Shown here one piece after another: positions 1 through 8,383 of a stretch of 28,012 nucleotides of DNA. The notes below the pieces were generated by a model that worked only from the letters and a program-made list of their open reading frames with translations, was not told the DNA's origin and made no database searches. The stretch spans positions 1 through 28,012 of the forward strand of contig JAESQZ010000247.1 of assembly GCA_016764955.1 (NCBI GenBank). The letters run 5' to 3'. How positions within the stretch are numbered: the stretch's first letter is position 1; every line of letters begins with the position of its first letter. The position numbers and the translations under genes were made by a program. The DNA is from Deltaproteobacteria bacterium (GTDB lineage Bacteria; Myxococcota; UBA727; JABDBI01).

Positions 1-15
1 ATGACAAAATAAAAA

Positions 16-486
16 CTACCCCCCATGAACAACAAGGTTACCAACTTTAGTTTCGTCTCTGAACCACTCATAGACTTTATAGAGACCTTGGTTATAGATT
101 AGAGCGAATAAGAGAGTTTGCTTAGTGGTGTCATCTAGTGCTTTAAATTTGTTACCAATTCCCAGCGGGGTGTTTTCAGCTGCGGTACGTAACATTGGAT
201 TCTTTGCTAGCTCGCTGGCTGCTAGGAGTACAGGAATTCGTAGGCCAAGATCTGTTAGGATTGGTTGTTTAGTCAGTTTGCCTGCAGATACGATCGTGGT
301 GACAAGCTGTCCCATCCGAGCAGTATCTTCTGGGACTCCAAACTTTCTTGTCCCAACCTCTAGGGCAGCAGCAATAGCGCCTGCTACAAGCAAAGAAGAA
401 GGGAGAGTGCTTTCTGAGGCCTCTTCCTGATGAGCAAATAGGTTAATTGAAAATGTGGCTAAAAGGGCGAATGTGAGTTTCTTCAT
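16..486 (-). CDS. small exported protein of unknown function
   Basis: 156 residues, not recognised. The N-terminus is a clear Sec signal peptide: Lys-Lys, then a hydrophobic stretch, with likely cleavage after LFA at about residue 18. The mature part has several hydrophobic, Ala/Leu-rich segments (about residues 31-41 and 83-92) and no cysteines, so it is probably periplasmic or membrane-associated. An ATG at 486 is preceded by GAGG about six bases upstream, which supports this start. It lies downstream of murJ on the same strand, separated by a double-hairpin repeat that could end murJ transcription. No function can be assigned. Confidence 0.7.
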   Translation of the reverse strand: MKKLTFALLATFSINLFAHQEEASESTLPSSLLVAGAIAAALEVGTRKFGVPEDTARMGQLVTTIVSAGKLTKQPILTDLGLRIPVLLAASELAKNPMLRTAAENTPLGIGNKFKALDDTTKQTLLFALIYNQGLYKVYEWFRDETKVGNLVVHGG

Positions 487-543
487 GTTTGTACCTCAAG
501 GGTAAAACCGAGAACTCAAACGTTTTATTTCAAAAAAAATCAC

Positions 544-595
544 TGTCATGCTGGCGTAGGCCAGCATCTAGACCCTGGCCTTCGCCAGGGTGACT
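544..595. repeat. dispersed double-hairpin repeat, copy 1
   Basis: Two adjacent perfect hairpins, ATGCTGGC/GCCAGCAT with loop GTAG and CCCTGGC/GCCAGGG with loop CTTC. They are joined by a central TCTAGA and bounded by TGTCA and TGACT. The same arrangement recurs, in the other orientation, at 26018-26082. It lies between murJ and the next gene and may act as a transcription terminator or an mRNA 3' stabiliser. Confidence 0.85.
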
Positions 596-604
596 GTTGA
601 TGCT

Positions 605-2179
605 TTATTTCAAAAATTTGCTCACAAGCATTCTTTTGACAAGCACAGCTTCGCTGGACTTAAAAACCAAACTTAAAGCAGCGTAGGTGACTATGCCTGA
701 AAGCACTGCGAATCCTAGTGTTAGAATATTTTGCCAAGTTGGCCCGTGATACCATGTGCCAAGGTGACAAATGCCCCAAGCAACTAAGCCCATGCTGAGT
801 GCTAAAATAGTTTGCTTGGCCATGCTGCGCAGCAGTTTTGAGCTTTCCAGATTACCTATTTTGCGATGCAAAAAGAATAAGAGCAAAGCAGTTTGAACAA
901 AGCTTGAAAGCGTCAGCGATAACGCAAGGCCAGCTACTTGAAAGCGCAATAGGGCTAAACCAAGCGCAAGGTTTACAACCAATACAACACCAGCAATCGC
1001 GACAGGCGTTTTCATGTCTTTGAGTGCATAAAAAGCCTGAACGGTTGTTCTTGAAAATGCCACTGTTATAAGTCCTGGTGCGAATGCTATCGTCGCATAG
1101 GCAGTGAGCATTGTGTCGTTCCAATCGAATGCACCGTGATAAAAAAGAACAGACACAATTGGTAGGCCAATTAGCATGAGGCCAAAAGCAGCAGGTATAG
1201 TGATAAAATTAGTTAAGCGTGTTGAAAACTGCCAAGTGTGAATTAACTTTTCGTGAGAGTCGTCGTCTTTAGATGCTGTTTGCTCACTCATGGCAGGCAA
1301 GGTAGCCGTCGCAATAGAAATTGCAAAGATGCCGAGAGCTAATTGCATGAGTCTATCGGCCATGCTGTAGCAAGTGATTTGACCTGCAGGCAAATAGCTG
1401 CCCAATTGTCTCAAAACCATGAGGTTAATTTGATAAATCGCGATGCCAAAAACTGACGGCAAAAGCAGACGCAATAATTTTCGAACGGGCTCGCTATTAA
1501 TATTAAGGGTTGGGCGTAATAAGAGGCCATACTTGGCTAACACAGGAAGCTGTACAGCAAGCTGCAAGACGCCACCTAGCATAACGCCTGCTGCTAAAGA
1601 ATAAACTGGCTGCTCAAAGTAGTGATATAGCCCGTAAGCGCAGGCAATCATGCTTAAGTTAAGCAAAATAGGTGAGGCTGCCGGTACGGTAAAATGCTGA
1701 TGAGCATTTAAAACACCCATGCTCAAAGCTACAAGGCTGATAAAGAATACATAGCCGAACATCCACTGGGTGAGCGAAACGGTTAAAGCCGTTTGCTCGG
1801 GGCGTTCAGCAAAGCCGCTTGCGAATGCGTAAACAAGGCCTGTAGCTCCCAAAATACCTAGAGTCACAAGGGCTAAAAGTGTCAGCATTAAGATGCCGCT
1901 AACAGAAGAGTAAAAGCGCTTAGCAGCTTCCAAGCCTTCGTGTTTACGAACTTCTGTATAAACTGGAATGAAAGCGACTGTTAAAGCGCCTTCAGCCACA
2001 AAGCGTCTAAGCGTGTTGGGGATGGTGAATGCGATATTAAACGCATCCATAATGGCATTTGCGCCAAAAAGATTGGCCGTGACGATATCTCGTGCAAGGC
2101 CAGTGAACCGCGAAAGCGTGGTGAAAAAAGCCACCACGCCTGCATGTTTTGTTAGTTCCTTATGAGCCTTCTCATTCAC
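605..2179 (-). CDS. murJ: lipid II flippase MurJ (MviN family)
   Basis: 524 residues, the usual MurJ length. MurJ moves lipid-linked peptidoglycan precursor across the inner membrane. About 14 hydrophobic segments run along the whole chain. The family's N-terminal signatures are present: SRFTGLARD (about residues 23-31), a DAFNIAFTIPNTLRRF stretch, and EGALTVAFIPVY. The conserved arginines of TM1 and TM2 sit in these motifs, as expected for the substrate cavity. The start is a GTG inside the end of rpsA: the two genes overlap by 8 bases, so translation of murJ is probably coupled to rpsA. This pairing of a ribosomal protein and a cell-wall flippase is uncommon in textbook genomes. Confidence 0.95.
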   Translation of the reverse strand: MNEKAHKELTKHAGVVAFFTTLSRFTGLARDIVTANLFGANAIMDAFNIAFTIPNTLRRFVAEGALTVAFIPVYTEVRKHEGLEAAKRFYSSVSGILMLTLLALVTLGILGATGLVYAFASGFAERPEQTALTVSLTQWMFGYVFFISLVALSMGVLNAHQHFTVPAASPILLNLSMIACAYGLYHYFEQPVYSLAAGVMLGGVLQLAVQLPVLAKYGLLLRPTLNINSEPVRKLLRLLLPSVFGIAIYQINLMVLRQLGSYLPAGQITCYSMADRLMQLALGIFAISIATATLPAMSEQTASKDDDSHEKLIHTWQFSTRLTNFITIPAAFGLMLIGLPIVSVLFYHGAFDWNDTMLTAYATIAFAPGLITVAFSRTTVQAFYALKDMKTPVAIAGVVLVVNLALGLALLRFQVAGLALSLTLSSFVQTALLLFFLHRKIGNLESSKLLRSMAKQTILALSMGLVAWGICHLGTWYHGPTWQNILTLGFAVLSGIVTYAALSLVFKSSEAVLVKRMLVSKFLK

Positions 2180-3881
2180 CTTGAATGTTGAAGCCTTTCA
2201 AAGAATCACCCCAAGTTCCCATGCTGGTACTCTTAGGCTGACTAGAAGCAGCGCTCTGCTGGGCAAGGTATGTGCGATAGTCAAAGCCTTTCTTAGCCTT
2301 CTTAACCGCTTTCATGGAAAGGCCAATCTTGCGCTCTTCTGGATCAACATCAATGATCATGACTTCAACTTCATCACCAGGTTTCACGAACTCATGTGGA
2401 CTCTCAACATGCTCTTCGTCAAACTCTGAAACATGGCAAAGACCATCGATACCAGGCTCGATCTCGATAAAGGCACCGAAGTCGGTTACTTTTGAAACTT
2501 TGCCTTTCACACGAGCGCCACGTGGATACACGTGTGGGATACGTCCCCATGGATCTTCGTGAAGCTGCTTGATACCAAGTGAGAAACGCTCGTTCTCCAT
2601 ATCAATATTAAGCACAACGGCTTCGACTTCATCACTCTTTTGGAAGATTTCCGAAGGATGCTTGACGCGGTGAGTCCAGGAAAGGTCGCTGATGTGGACT
2701 AGACCATCAATACCTTCTTCAATACCGATGAAGATACCAAAGTCTGTGATATTTCGAACTTGGCCGCGAATCACAGTGCCAATAGGGTATTTCTCTTCAA
2801 GAAGCGTCCAGGGGTTGGGTTCAACTTGTTTTATACCAAGTGAAATACGCTTGCTTTCTTGGTCGATATCCAAAACAATCGCGCTTATTTCATCGCCAAT
2901 ATCGAGGACCTTCGAAGGATGCTTCACACGCTTGGTCCAAGACATCTCAGAGACGTGAATCAGACCTTCAATGCCGGGTCTCAATTCAATGAAAGCACCG
3001 TAGTCAGTTAAAGATACAACTTTGCCTTTTACTTGGGTGCCAACTTGGAATTCCTGTTGGACAGACAACCAAGGATCTTCTTGGATTTGTTTGATACCCA
3101 AAGATACCCGTTCGTGTTCAGGATCATATTTGAGAACTTTGACTTTAACTGGGCTTCCAACCTCAAAGAGTTCAGATGGATTTTGAACCCGGCCCCAACT
3201 CATGTCTGTGACATGAAGCAAACCGTCAACGCCACCCAAATCTACGAAAGCGCCGTAGTCGGTCATATTCTTGATAGTACCGTCTAAAATGGCGCCTTCA
3301 GCAAGGTGTTGAAGCGTAATACCTCGTTTTTCTTCACGCTCTTTTTCCAGAAGTGCTCTTCGGCTCAGAACGATATTGCCGCGTTTGCGGTTAAATTTAA
3401 TAACTTTGAATTGGAAGCGTTCACCAATCATTTTATCCAGATTGCGAACTGGCCTTAAATCAATTTGGCTTCCTGGCAAGAATGCTCTTACGCCAATGTC
3501 TACTTGCAAGCCACCTTTGACTCTTCCGGTGATTGTACCTTCTACAATTTCGTTTCGCTCACAGGCAAGGGAGATATTATCCCAAACTTTAACCCGATCA
3601 GCTTTTTCCTTGCTTAAGATAAGGCGGCCAGAATCATCTTCTCTGGACTCAACCATGACCTCGATTAGATCGCCCTCTTTAATCTGTAATTCACCATTAA
3701 TAGATGGGAATTCATGGGCGGAGATCAAACCTTCTGATTTGTATCCGATGTCAACTGAAATGAAGTCTTTGCTCACAGCCAATACTGTGGCTTGGACAAT
3801 TTCGCCTTCTAATACGTTATCTTTCGCGTAGCTCTGATTTAATAAATCCTCAAACGATAGGGTTTCTTCTTGGGTTCTCAC
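2172..3881 (-). CDS. rpsA: 30S ribosomal protein S1
   Basis: 569 residues with six S1/OB-fold repeats, the proteobacterial form (E. coli S1 is 557). The protein binds mRNA and unfolds it on the 30S subunit during initiation. Repeats 3-6 carry the typical DYGAFV/DFGIFI...GLxHVSxxSW pattern; repeats 1-2 are the divergent ribosome-binding ones. VDLGGVDGLLHVTDMSW and the RPVRN motif match S1 closely. The start is GTG at 3881, with AAAGGA (3888-3893, minus strand) placed six to seven bases upstream. The gene faces tilS across 90 bases and overlaps murJ downstream. The C-terminal 30 residues are Ser/Gln/Lys-rich and probably flexible. Confidence 0.97.
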   Translation of the reverse strand: MRTQEETLSFEDLLNQSYAKDNVLEGEIVQATVLAVSKDFISVDIGYKSEGLISAHEFPSINGELQIKEGDLIEVMVESREDDSGRLILSKEKADRVKVWDNISLACERNEIVEGTITGRVKGGLQVDIGVRAFLPGSQIDLRPVRNLDKMIGERFQFKVIKFNRKRGNIVLSRRALLEKEREEKRGITLQHLAEGAILDGTIKNMTDYGAFVDLGGVDGLLHVTDMSWGRVQNPSELFEVGSPVKVKVLKYDPEHERVSLGIKQIQEDPWLSVQQEFQVGTQVKGKVVSLTDYGAFIELRPGIEGLIHVSEMSWTKRVKHPSKVLDIGDEISAIVLDIDQESKRISLGIKQVEPNPWTLLEEKYPIGTVIRGQVRNITDFGIFIGIEEGIDGLVHISDLSWTHRVKHPSEIFQKSDEVEAVVLNIDMENERFSLGIKQLHEDPWGRIPHVYPRGARVKGKVSKVTDFGAFIEIEPGIDGLCHVSEFDEEHVESPHEFVKPGDEVEVMIIDVDPEERKIGLSMKAVKKAKKGFDYRTYLAQQSAASSQPKSTSMGTWGDSLKGFNIQGE

Positions 3882-3971
3882 TAAAATTCCTTTAAGATGA
3901 CCTAATTAATATTACCTTGCGGCTCATTAATTCGTCATGAACGGGTTTCGTAGTCCAAGTCTTATGTCATT

Positions 3972-4940
3972 ATGCAAACGAAGACAAGACGGTTACACCA
4001 ATCAATTTGGAATGAATTGGATTTTTATTTGACTCCCCATATCTCGAAGGGGTTGTTGCTTTGTGTGAGCGGAGGTTCTGACTCACGTGCTCTGATGGAA
4101 GCGGTCGCCAGGTGGCCTAAACGAAGCTCCAATATTCAGGTGCTTAGCGTTAATCATGCTACGCGTTTAGAGACGTTAGACGAGGCTAGAGCTGTAGCAG
4201 CCAGGGCTCGGGTTTTAGGTTTTGAGTCACACGTGTTGTCCTTGAACCCTGAAAAGAAAATGGATGAGTCGAGCCTAAGAGCCCGGCGTTATAAGGCAAT
4301 TTGGAGTTTGGCGCGCGAGCTGTCTGCCCGGGCAATTGCTGTTGCTCACACTGAAGACGATCAGGCAGAGAGCTTAGTAATGGATTTGATGGGGCAAGGC
4401 GGAGGCCCTCAAGGGGCAGGGATGTTGCCTGTTACACAAATGCCGCAAGGTCTTGTTTTACGCCCACTATTAAGCTTTTCAAGAGCTTACTTAATAGCGC
4501 TTTTAACAGAGCTGGAAATCTATGATTATATCCAAGATCCCACCAATAAATATAGCGAGGGGCGCCGTGTGCAGGTGAGACACTTTCTGAGTCTTCACAA
4601 AGCTCCTCGAACGCGTTTGGCGCAGATGGCGCTCAAGAGGCGTAAAGACTTTGAGACCATGAGGCACCTGTGGGAAGAGCAGGTGGATAGAGTGGGTGAG
4701 CAGGTTCAGGTTCGTTTAGATGCTCATATGCCAGAAGTTATTAAGTTTCAGGCACTTAAGACTGGGCTTGCTGAATTTTTGCCGGGGCAGGATTTGAGAA
4801 CTGCCAGTGTAACGCTTCAGAAAATCGCTAGTGCTTCAAAGCCGGGCCAAAGTTATGATTTGCCAGGCTGTGTGGCCGAAGTCAGGGCTTTAAGCGAAAA
4901 AGACTCCAGTCTTGAGGTCCAATATAGATTGCCTGAATGA
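3972..4940 (+). CDS. tilS: tRNA(Ile)-lysidine synthase TilS
   Basis: 322 residues. TilS attaches lysine to C34 of the CAU-anticodon isoleucine tRNA, which then reads AUA. The PP-loop ATP-pyrophosphatase motif SGGSDS lies at residues 33-38. Further family motifs are AVAHTEDDQAES (family form: HHADDQAET), RPLL...SRA, and QDPTN with a following VRHFL. The protein is shorter than E. coli TilS (432), so the C-terminal tRNA-binding domain is reduced, as in many bacteria. It is divergent from rpsA. Its last 59 bases overlap the 3' end of the thioredoxin-like gene on the other strand. Confidence 0.93.
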   Translation: MQTKTRRLHQSIWNELDFYLTPHISKGLLLCVSGGSDSRALMEAVARWPKRSSNIQVLSVNHATRLETLDEARAVAARARVLGFESHVLSLNPEKKMDESSLRARRYKAIWSLARELSARAIAVAHTEDDQAESLVMDLMGQGGGPQGAGMLPVTQMPQGLVLRPLLSFSRAYLIALLTELEIYDYIQDPTNKYSEGRRVQVRHFLSLHKAPRTRLAQMALKRRKDFETMRHLWEEQVDRVGEQVQVRLDAHMPEVIKFQALKTGLAEFLPGQDLRTASVTLQKIASASKPGQSYDLPGCVAEVRALSEKDSSLEVQYRLPE

Positions 4941-5379
4941 AACCATCGGGCCCAATTAAAAGCGTTTCTGGAAATTGAGAGATTCCATAAAGATCGGCTA
5001 TTTGATGCTTGGAGTCTTCAACTAAGACAAACGGGGGCTTGGTGTTCCCAAAGAATCTTTGAATTTCGTTATGAGGCGAGTCAACTGCTACTGCTAAAAT
5101 CGTTACTTTGCCTTTGAGTTTCTCGGCGAGCTCTATAAGTAAGGGCATTTCAGCTCGGCAAGGTTCACACCAGGTTGCCCAAAAATGCAGCAAAACATTT
5201 TGGCCTTTAAATTGTAAAAGCGAAATTCCGTCGAGATTAAACTCAGGGGCCTTTTTGGGTTCAACTGGAATTTCTTGGAAGGTTAGCTGACCTCGTTTAG
5301 AAACCTGAAAAGTAACCAGAATCCCAATTGAAATAAACGCGAACCAGAAGAATATGGCTTTGATGGTTTCAAGTTTCAT
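4882..5379 (-). CDS. membrane-anchored TlpA-like thioredoxin
   Basis: 165 residues. One N-terminal membrane segment (about residues 6-24) is followed by a thioredoxin fold facing the periplasm. WCEPC gives the redox cysteines C71 and C74, and the cis-proline is in FPET (P137). This matches the TlpA/ResA/CcmG group, which reduce cysteines for cytochrome c maturation or other periplasmic thiol tasks; the exact partner cannot be told because no ccm or res genes are adjacent. No good ribosome binding site is visible upstream of ATG 5379. Its 3' end overlaps tilS on the opposite strand. Confidence 0.88.
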   Translation of the reverse strand: MKLETIKAIFFWFAFISIGILVTFQVSKRGQLTFQEIPVEPKKAPEFNLDGISLLQFKGQNVLLHFWATWCEPCRAEMPLLIELAEKLKGKVTILAVAVDSPHNEIQRFFGNTKPPFVLVEDSKHQIADLYGISQFPETLLIGPDGFIQAIYIGPQDWSLFRLKP

Positions 5380-5501
5380 AAATTGATTTTAGCTGGATAA
5401 TTCTTGTTTGTCATGTGTCGTCATCGCTGTATGGGTTAGGTAATTCGTTGATGAAACCAAAATTGGGTGAGGGTCTAATGCAATGCGCCTCAAATCAATG
5501 A

Positions 5502-5507
5502 TATAGT
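5502..5507 (+). promoter_or_regulatory. possible -10 box of the PHD-SET gene
   Basis: TATAGT ends seven bases before the ATG at 5514. If used, the transcript would start at or next to the ATG, so the mRNA would be leaderless. There is no Shine-Dalgarno sequence, which fits. No convincing -35 box is seen at 16-18 bases. Confidence 0.3.
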
Positions 5508-5513
5508 AAACAC

Positions 5514-6698
5514 ATGGAGAGCCAGCAGCCCAAAACAGCCGAAATTCCCACGAAGTGCGAAGAGTGGTCTCTTAATGAGAACAACCAAGATTCAGAATCT
5601 CCTGGCAAGCGTTTTTTGTGGAACAAGACCTATTCTATTAGTATCTGGGCGGATCAGCTTAATTTAAATACCACAGAGGAGATGCTGGACGACTTCGCTG
5701 TTTGGCGTGCCTTTATTCAGTTCCAAGCCAGCTCAGTCTACAAGCTATGTGCTATTTGTAATGGGCCTGAGACTGCTGTTGATATGAAGATCTGTTGCAC
5801 CTGTGGCGCAACCGTGCATGTTGAGTGTAGCGAGCCTTGTAGCACCGAGCAAATTGCGCAGAAACCAGCAAACAAAGAATTCGAACCATATCTGGTGTGT
5901 TGCTTCGCATGCGAAGATAAGATGCCACAGGAGAAGCTGAAATTCGACGTGCATGAAGACGATGCAAGGCGCGCTGCAGTCCGTACGATGGCTATCAGCG
6001 ATGAGATTGGCCCAGAGTTTACTACACGATGTCATGTGTTAACGAATGGTTTAGATCTTAGTGAGCAAGAGAAGATCCTTGAGCTCCAGAATATTAACGC
6101 TGCCTTTTTTCAACCGGGCAACACATTAAGCTGGCTAGAACGTAAGATGGCACCTAATAAAGCTGGTGCTCGTGGCACTTATGCCGCGGTAGATATCCCG
6201 CGTTTCAGTATCGTTGGTGTTTATCCTGGGTACGAAGATTTGTTGATAGGTGAGCATATAAAGAAGGGCCGGCCAATTCCGATATATAAGCTTAGGGACA
6301 TTAACTGCGCCGATTATTATAACCGTGTCTTTATCGAACATGACAAGTGCTTCACGCAGTTTATCAATGAACCCAATGAGAATGAAGAGAGCAATGTCGC
6401 TTGGATCCAGGAGACCTGCCACAAAAAGGGCCGCATTAGTGTGATAGCGGTGCGTGATATCCGGGCAGGCGAGGAGTTGCTCATCAGCTATGGTCCGGTG
6501 TATCGCCGCACGTATCCATTTAATTATGACGCCTATGCTCTCAGTCCTGTAGATGGCTACGAGAATCCTCCGTGCTTTGCGCTCTGGCACTGGAAAAATA
6601 AAGATAAGAAGGATGCTGAGTTTGTGTGCTATATCGCATACGACAGCCAGCGAAATATCTATACGTATTGGGAAACAGCTATGAGACAGCTTCTATAG
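5514..6698 (+). CDS. PHD zinc finger-SET domain protein, putative lysine methyltransferase
   Basis: 394 residues with a eukaryotic-style architecture. Residues 79-133 hold a complete PHD pattern C79-x2-C82-x11-C94-x2-C97-x4-H102-x2-C105-x24-C130-x2-C133; all eight zinc ligands are present. Residues about 206-330 form a SET domain: ARGTYAAVDI near G221, the pseudoknot segment FINEPN (N285, in place of the usual NHS) and RDIRAGEELLISYG with the expected catalytic tyrosine Y326. There are no post-SET cysteines directly after it. SET proteins methylate lysines using S-adenosylmethionine, and PHD fingers commonly read histone tails. No Sec signal or membrane segment is seen. In bacteria, SET proteins such as RomA and NUE are effectors that modify host chromatin; that role here is inference. 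The gene stands alone, converging with the thioesterase gene (2-base gap). Confidence 0.85.
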   Translation: MESQQPKTAEIPTKCEEWSLNENNQDSESPGKRFLWNKTYSISIWADQLNLNTTEEMLDDFAVWRAFIQFQASSVYKLCAICNGPETAVDMKICCTCGATVHVECSEPCSTEQIAQKPANKEFEPYLVCCFACEDKMPQEKLKFDVHEDDARRAAVRTMAISDEIGPEFTTRCHVLTNGLDLSEQEKILELQNINAAFFQPGNTLSWLERKMAPNKAGARGTYAAVDIPRFSIVGVYPGYEDLLIGEHIKKGRPIPIYKLRDINCADYYNRVFIEHDKCFTQFINEPNENEESNVAWIQETCHKKGRISVIAVRDIRAGEELLISYGPVYRRTYPFNYDAYALSPVDGYENPPCFALWHWKNKDKKDAEFVCYIAYDSQRNIYTYWETAMRQLL

Positions 6699-6700
6699 AC

Positions 6701-7108
6701 TTAACTGCGCAACAAATTATACGTCCCAGAGCCAATAGCGATTAACTTAGGCTTATCTCCAGCTGCATAGACTTCCATGCGTGCAATGGCGACGCGTTTG
6801 CCGGCGCGCATAACTCGGCCTTCGCAATAGAATTCACCTGGAGAACCAGGTTCTAGAAAATCGACTTGTAAGTTAATCGTGCTGATTTTGTCTTCGTTTT
6901 CAAGCAAGCTCATGCAGGCAGCGCCGCCGGTGGCGTCTATTAATGAGCTTAAAACGCCGCCGTGGATGACTGGCCTCGATGGGTCACCAATCAAATCATC
7001 AGACCAGGGTATATGTATTTTGGCAAAACCAGATTCGATAATTTCGATATCTAACTTTAACCAGTTATTAAAAGGCGATAGCGTTTTGAGGTCTTCAAGG
7101 CCGCTCAT
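6701..7108 (-). CDS. PaaI-type hotdog thioesterase
   Basis: 135 residues, one hotdog-fold domain. The PaaI/YbgC-like signature VIHGGVLSSLIDATGG (H49-G50-G51, D58) marks the acyl-CoA thioesterase active site, and the LQVDFLEPG strand is typical. It probably hydrolyses an acyl-CoA or aromatic acyl-CoA; the substrate cannot be told. ATG 7108 has a strong GGAGG seven bases upstream, formed at the very end of tyrS, from which it is separated by 3 bases. The two genes are surely co-transcribed. Confidence 0.9.
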   Translation of the reverse strand: MSGLEDLKTLSPFNNWLKLDIEIIESGFAKIHIPWSDDLIGDPSRPVIHGGVLSSLIDATGGAACMSLLENEDKISTINLQVDFLEPGSPGEFYCEGRVMRAGKRVAIARMEVYAAGDKPKLIAIGSGTYNLLRS

Positions 7109-7111
7109 ATT

Positions 7112-8257
7112 TTAGCCTCCAATTTGGATTTGAGCCCAACGGGTTTTGCCGACGCGCAAAGCATGCTTACCAGACTCGAGTATATGCTGGCCATCTTTTT
7201 GAATTTCGCCGTCGAGTGTGACGCCACCTTGTTTGAGCAATCTCTTAGCCTCTGCGTTAGAGGGCGCCAGATTTGTTGTGACGATTGCTTGCATCAAGGA
7301 CAGCGGGGTGGGGCACTCAAATAGCGGTGCATCTTCTGGGATGTCGCTGCGCTTGCCGCTGCCAAAGAGGCTATTAAATTGCTCGAGTGCAGCTTCAGCT
7401 GCTTTTTTGTCGTGGAAGCGCTCGACGATTTCAAGAGCGAGGGCGATTTTGGCTTCTTTTGGGTGGCCTTTTTTAAGTTCTGCTATTTCTTCTTCGGATT
7501 TGAGAGAAAGCAGCTCGTAATAGCGCCACATGAGTTCGTCCGAGATGCTCATGAGTTTGCCGAATTGAGAGTCGGCCTCTTCTTCGACGCCAATATAATT
7601 GCCCAGGGACTTGGACATCTTTTCGACGCCATCTAGGCCTTCCAAAAGAGGGAAAGTCATGATGCATTGAGGTTCCATGCCGTAGTGACGCATTAAGTCA
7701 CGGCCAACCAGAAGATTAAAAAGCTGGTCTTGGCCACCTAACTCAACATCAGCTTTAAGAGCAACCGAATCGTAGCCTTGCATCAATGGGTACAAGAGTT
7801 CATGTATGCTAATAGGGCGACCTTCTTCAAGGCGTTTTTTGAAATCGTCACGCTCGATCATGCGAGCCAAAGAGTAGCGACTAGCCAACTTGATAACATC
7901 TGCAAATGTAAAGTCTTGCAGCCACTCGGAGTTGAAGCGAACTTGGGTTTTTTGTGGGTCTAAGATCTTAAAAACCTGGCGTTCGTAGGTCGCTGCATTG
8001 GATTTGATTTCAGCATCGGTTAGGGGAGGGCGGGTGACATTCTTACCACTAGGATCACCGATACGGGCTGTGAAATCGCCAATTAGGAAAATCACGTGAT
8101 GCCCTTGGTCTTGCAGGCGACGCATGGCGGTTAAAAGCACCGTGTGACCCAAGTGTAGGTCAGGCGCTGTAGGGTCAAAGCCTGCTTTGATAATAAGGGG
8201 CCTGTTTTGCTTTAGCTTTTTTTTGTATTCGGCTTCAATTTCCGGACTAATAAACAT
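7112..8257 (-). CDS. tyrS: tyrosine-tRNA ligase
   Basis: 381 residues. It charges tRNA-Tyr with tyrosine. The class I signatures are HLGH (residues 35-38) and KMSKS (213-217), with GDPSGKN and DVELGGQDQLFNLLVGRDL in between and an S4 RNA-binding domain at about 320-380. HLGH and overall length place it in the TyrZ-like subgroup. The N-terminus is 15-20 residues shorter than usual for this subgroup; a stop codon lies in frame just upstream (8270-8272), so ATG 8257 is the first start available. A repeat element lies immediately upstream (8305-8373), which may have replaced the old 5' end. No Shine-Dalgarno sequence is evident. Confidence 0.95.
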   Translation of the reverse strand: MFISPEIEAEYKKKLKQNRPLIIKAGFDPTAPDLHLGHTVLLTAMRRLQDQGHHVIFLIGDFTARIGDPSGKNVTRPPLTDAEIKSNAATYERQVFKILDPQKTQVRFNSEWLQDFTFADVIKLASRYSLARMIERDDFKKRLEEGRPISIHELLYPLMQGYDSVALKADVELGGQDQLFNLLVGRDLMRHYGMEPQCIMTFPLLEGLDGVEKMSKSLGNYIGVEEEADSQFGKLMSISDELMWRYYELLSLKSEEEIAELKKGHPKEAKIALALEIVERFHDKKAAEAALEQFNSLFGSGKRSDIPEDAPLFECPTPLSLMQAIVTTNLAPSNAEAKRLLKQGGVTLDGEIQKDGQHILESGKHALRVGKTRWAQIQIGG

Positions 8258-8304
8258 GATGGCGTAGTTCTAGCCGTAATTGGCGGATACTTCAATAGTG
8301 ATGC

Positions 8305-8373
8305 TGTCATCCCGGCCTTGAGCCGGGATCTAGCAAATTTTATACTGGACCCCGGGTCAAGCCCGGGGTGACG
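8305..8373. repeat. dispersed double-hairpin repeat, copy 2
   Basis: The left hairpin ATCCCGGC/GCCGGGAT begins with TGTCA. The right hairpin ACCCCGGG/CCCGGGGT ends with GTGACG. CTAG and CTGG boxes flank the 11-base centre. It lies between the 5-FCL gene and tyrS and would form strong stems in the mRNA. Translated, it gives the HPGLDPGSS-type peptide often seen in spurious ORFs. Confidence 0.88.
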
Positions 8374-8383
8374 AGGGGCGCAC

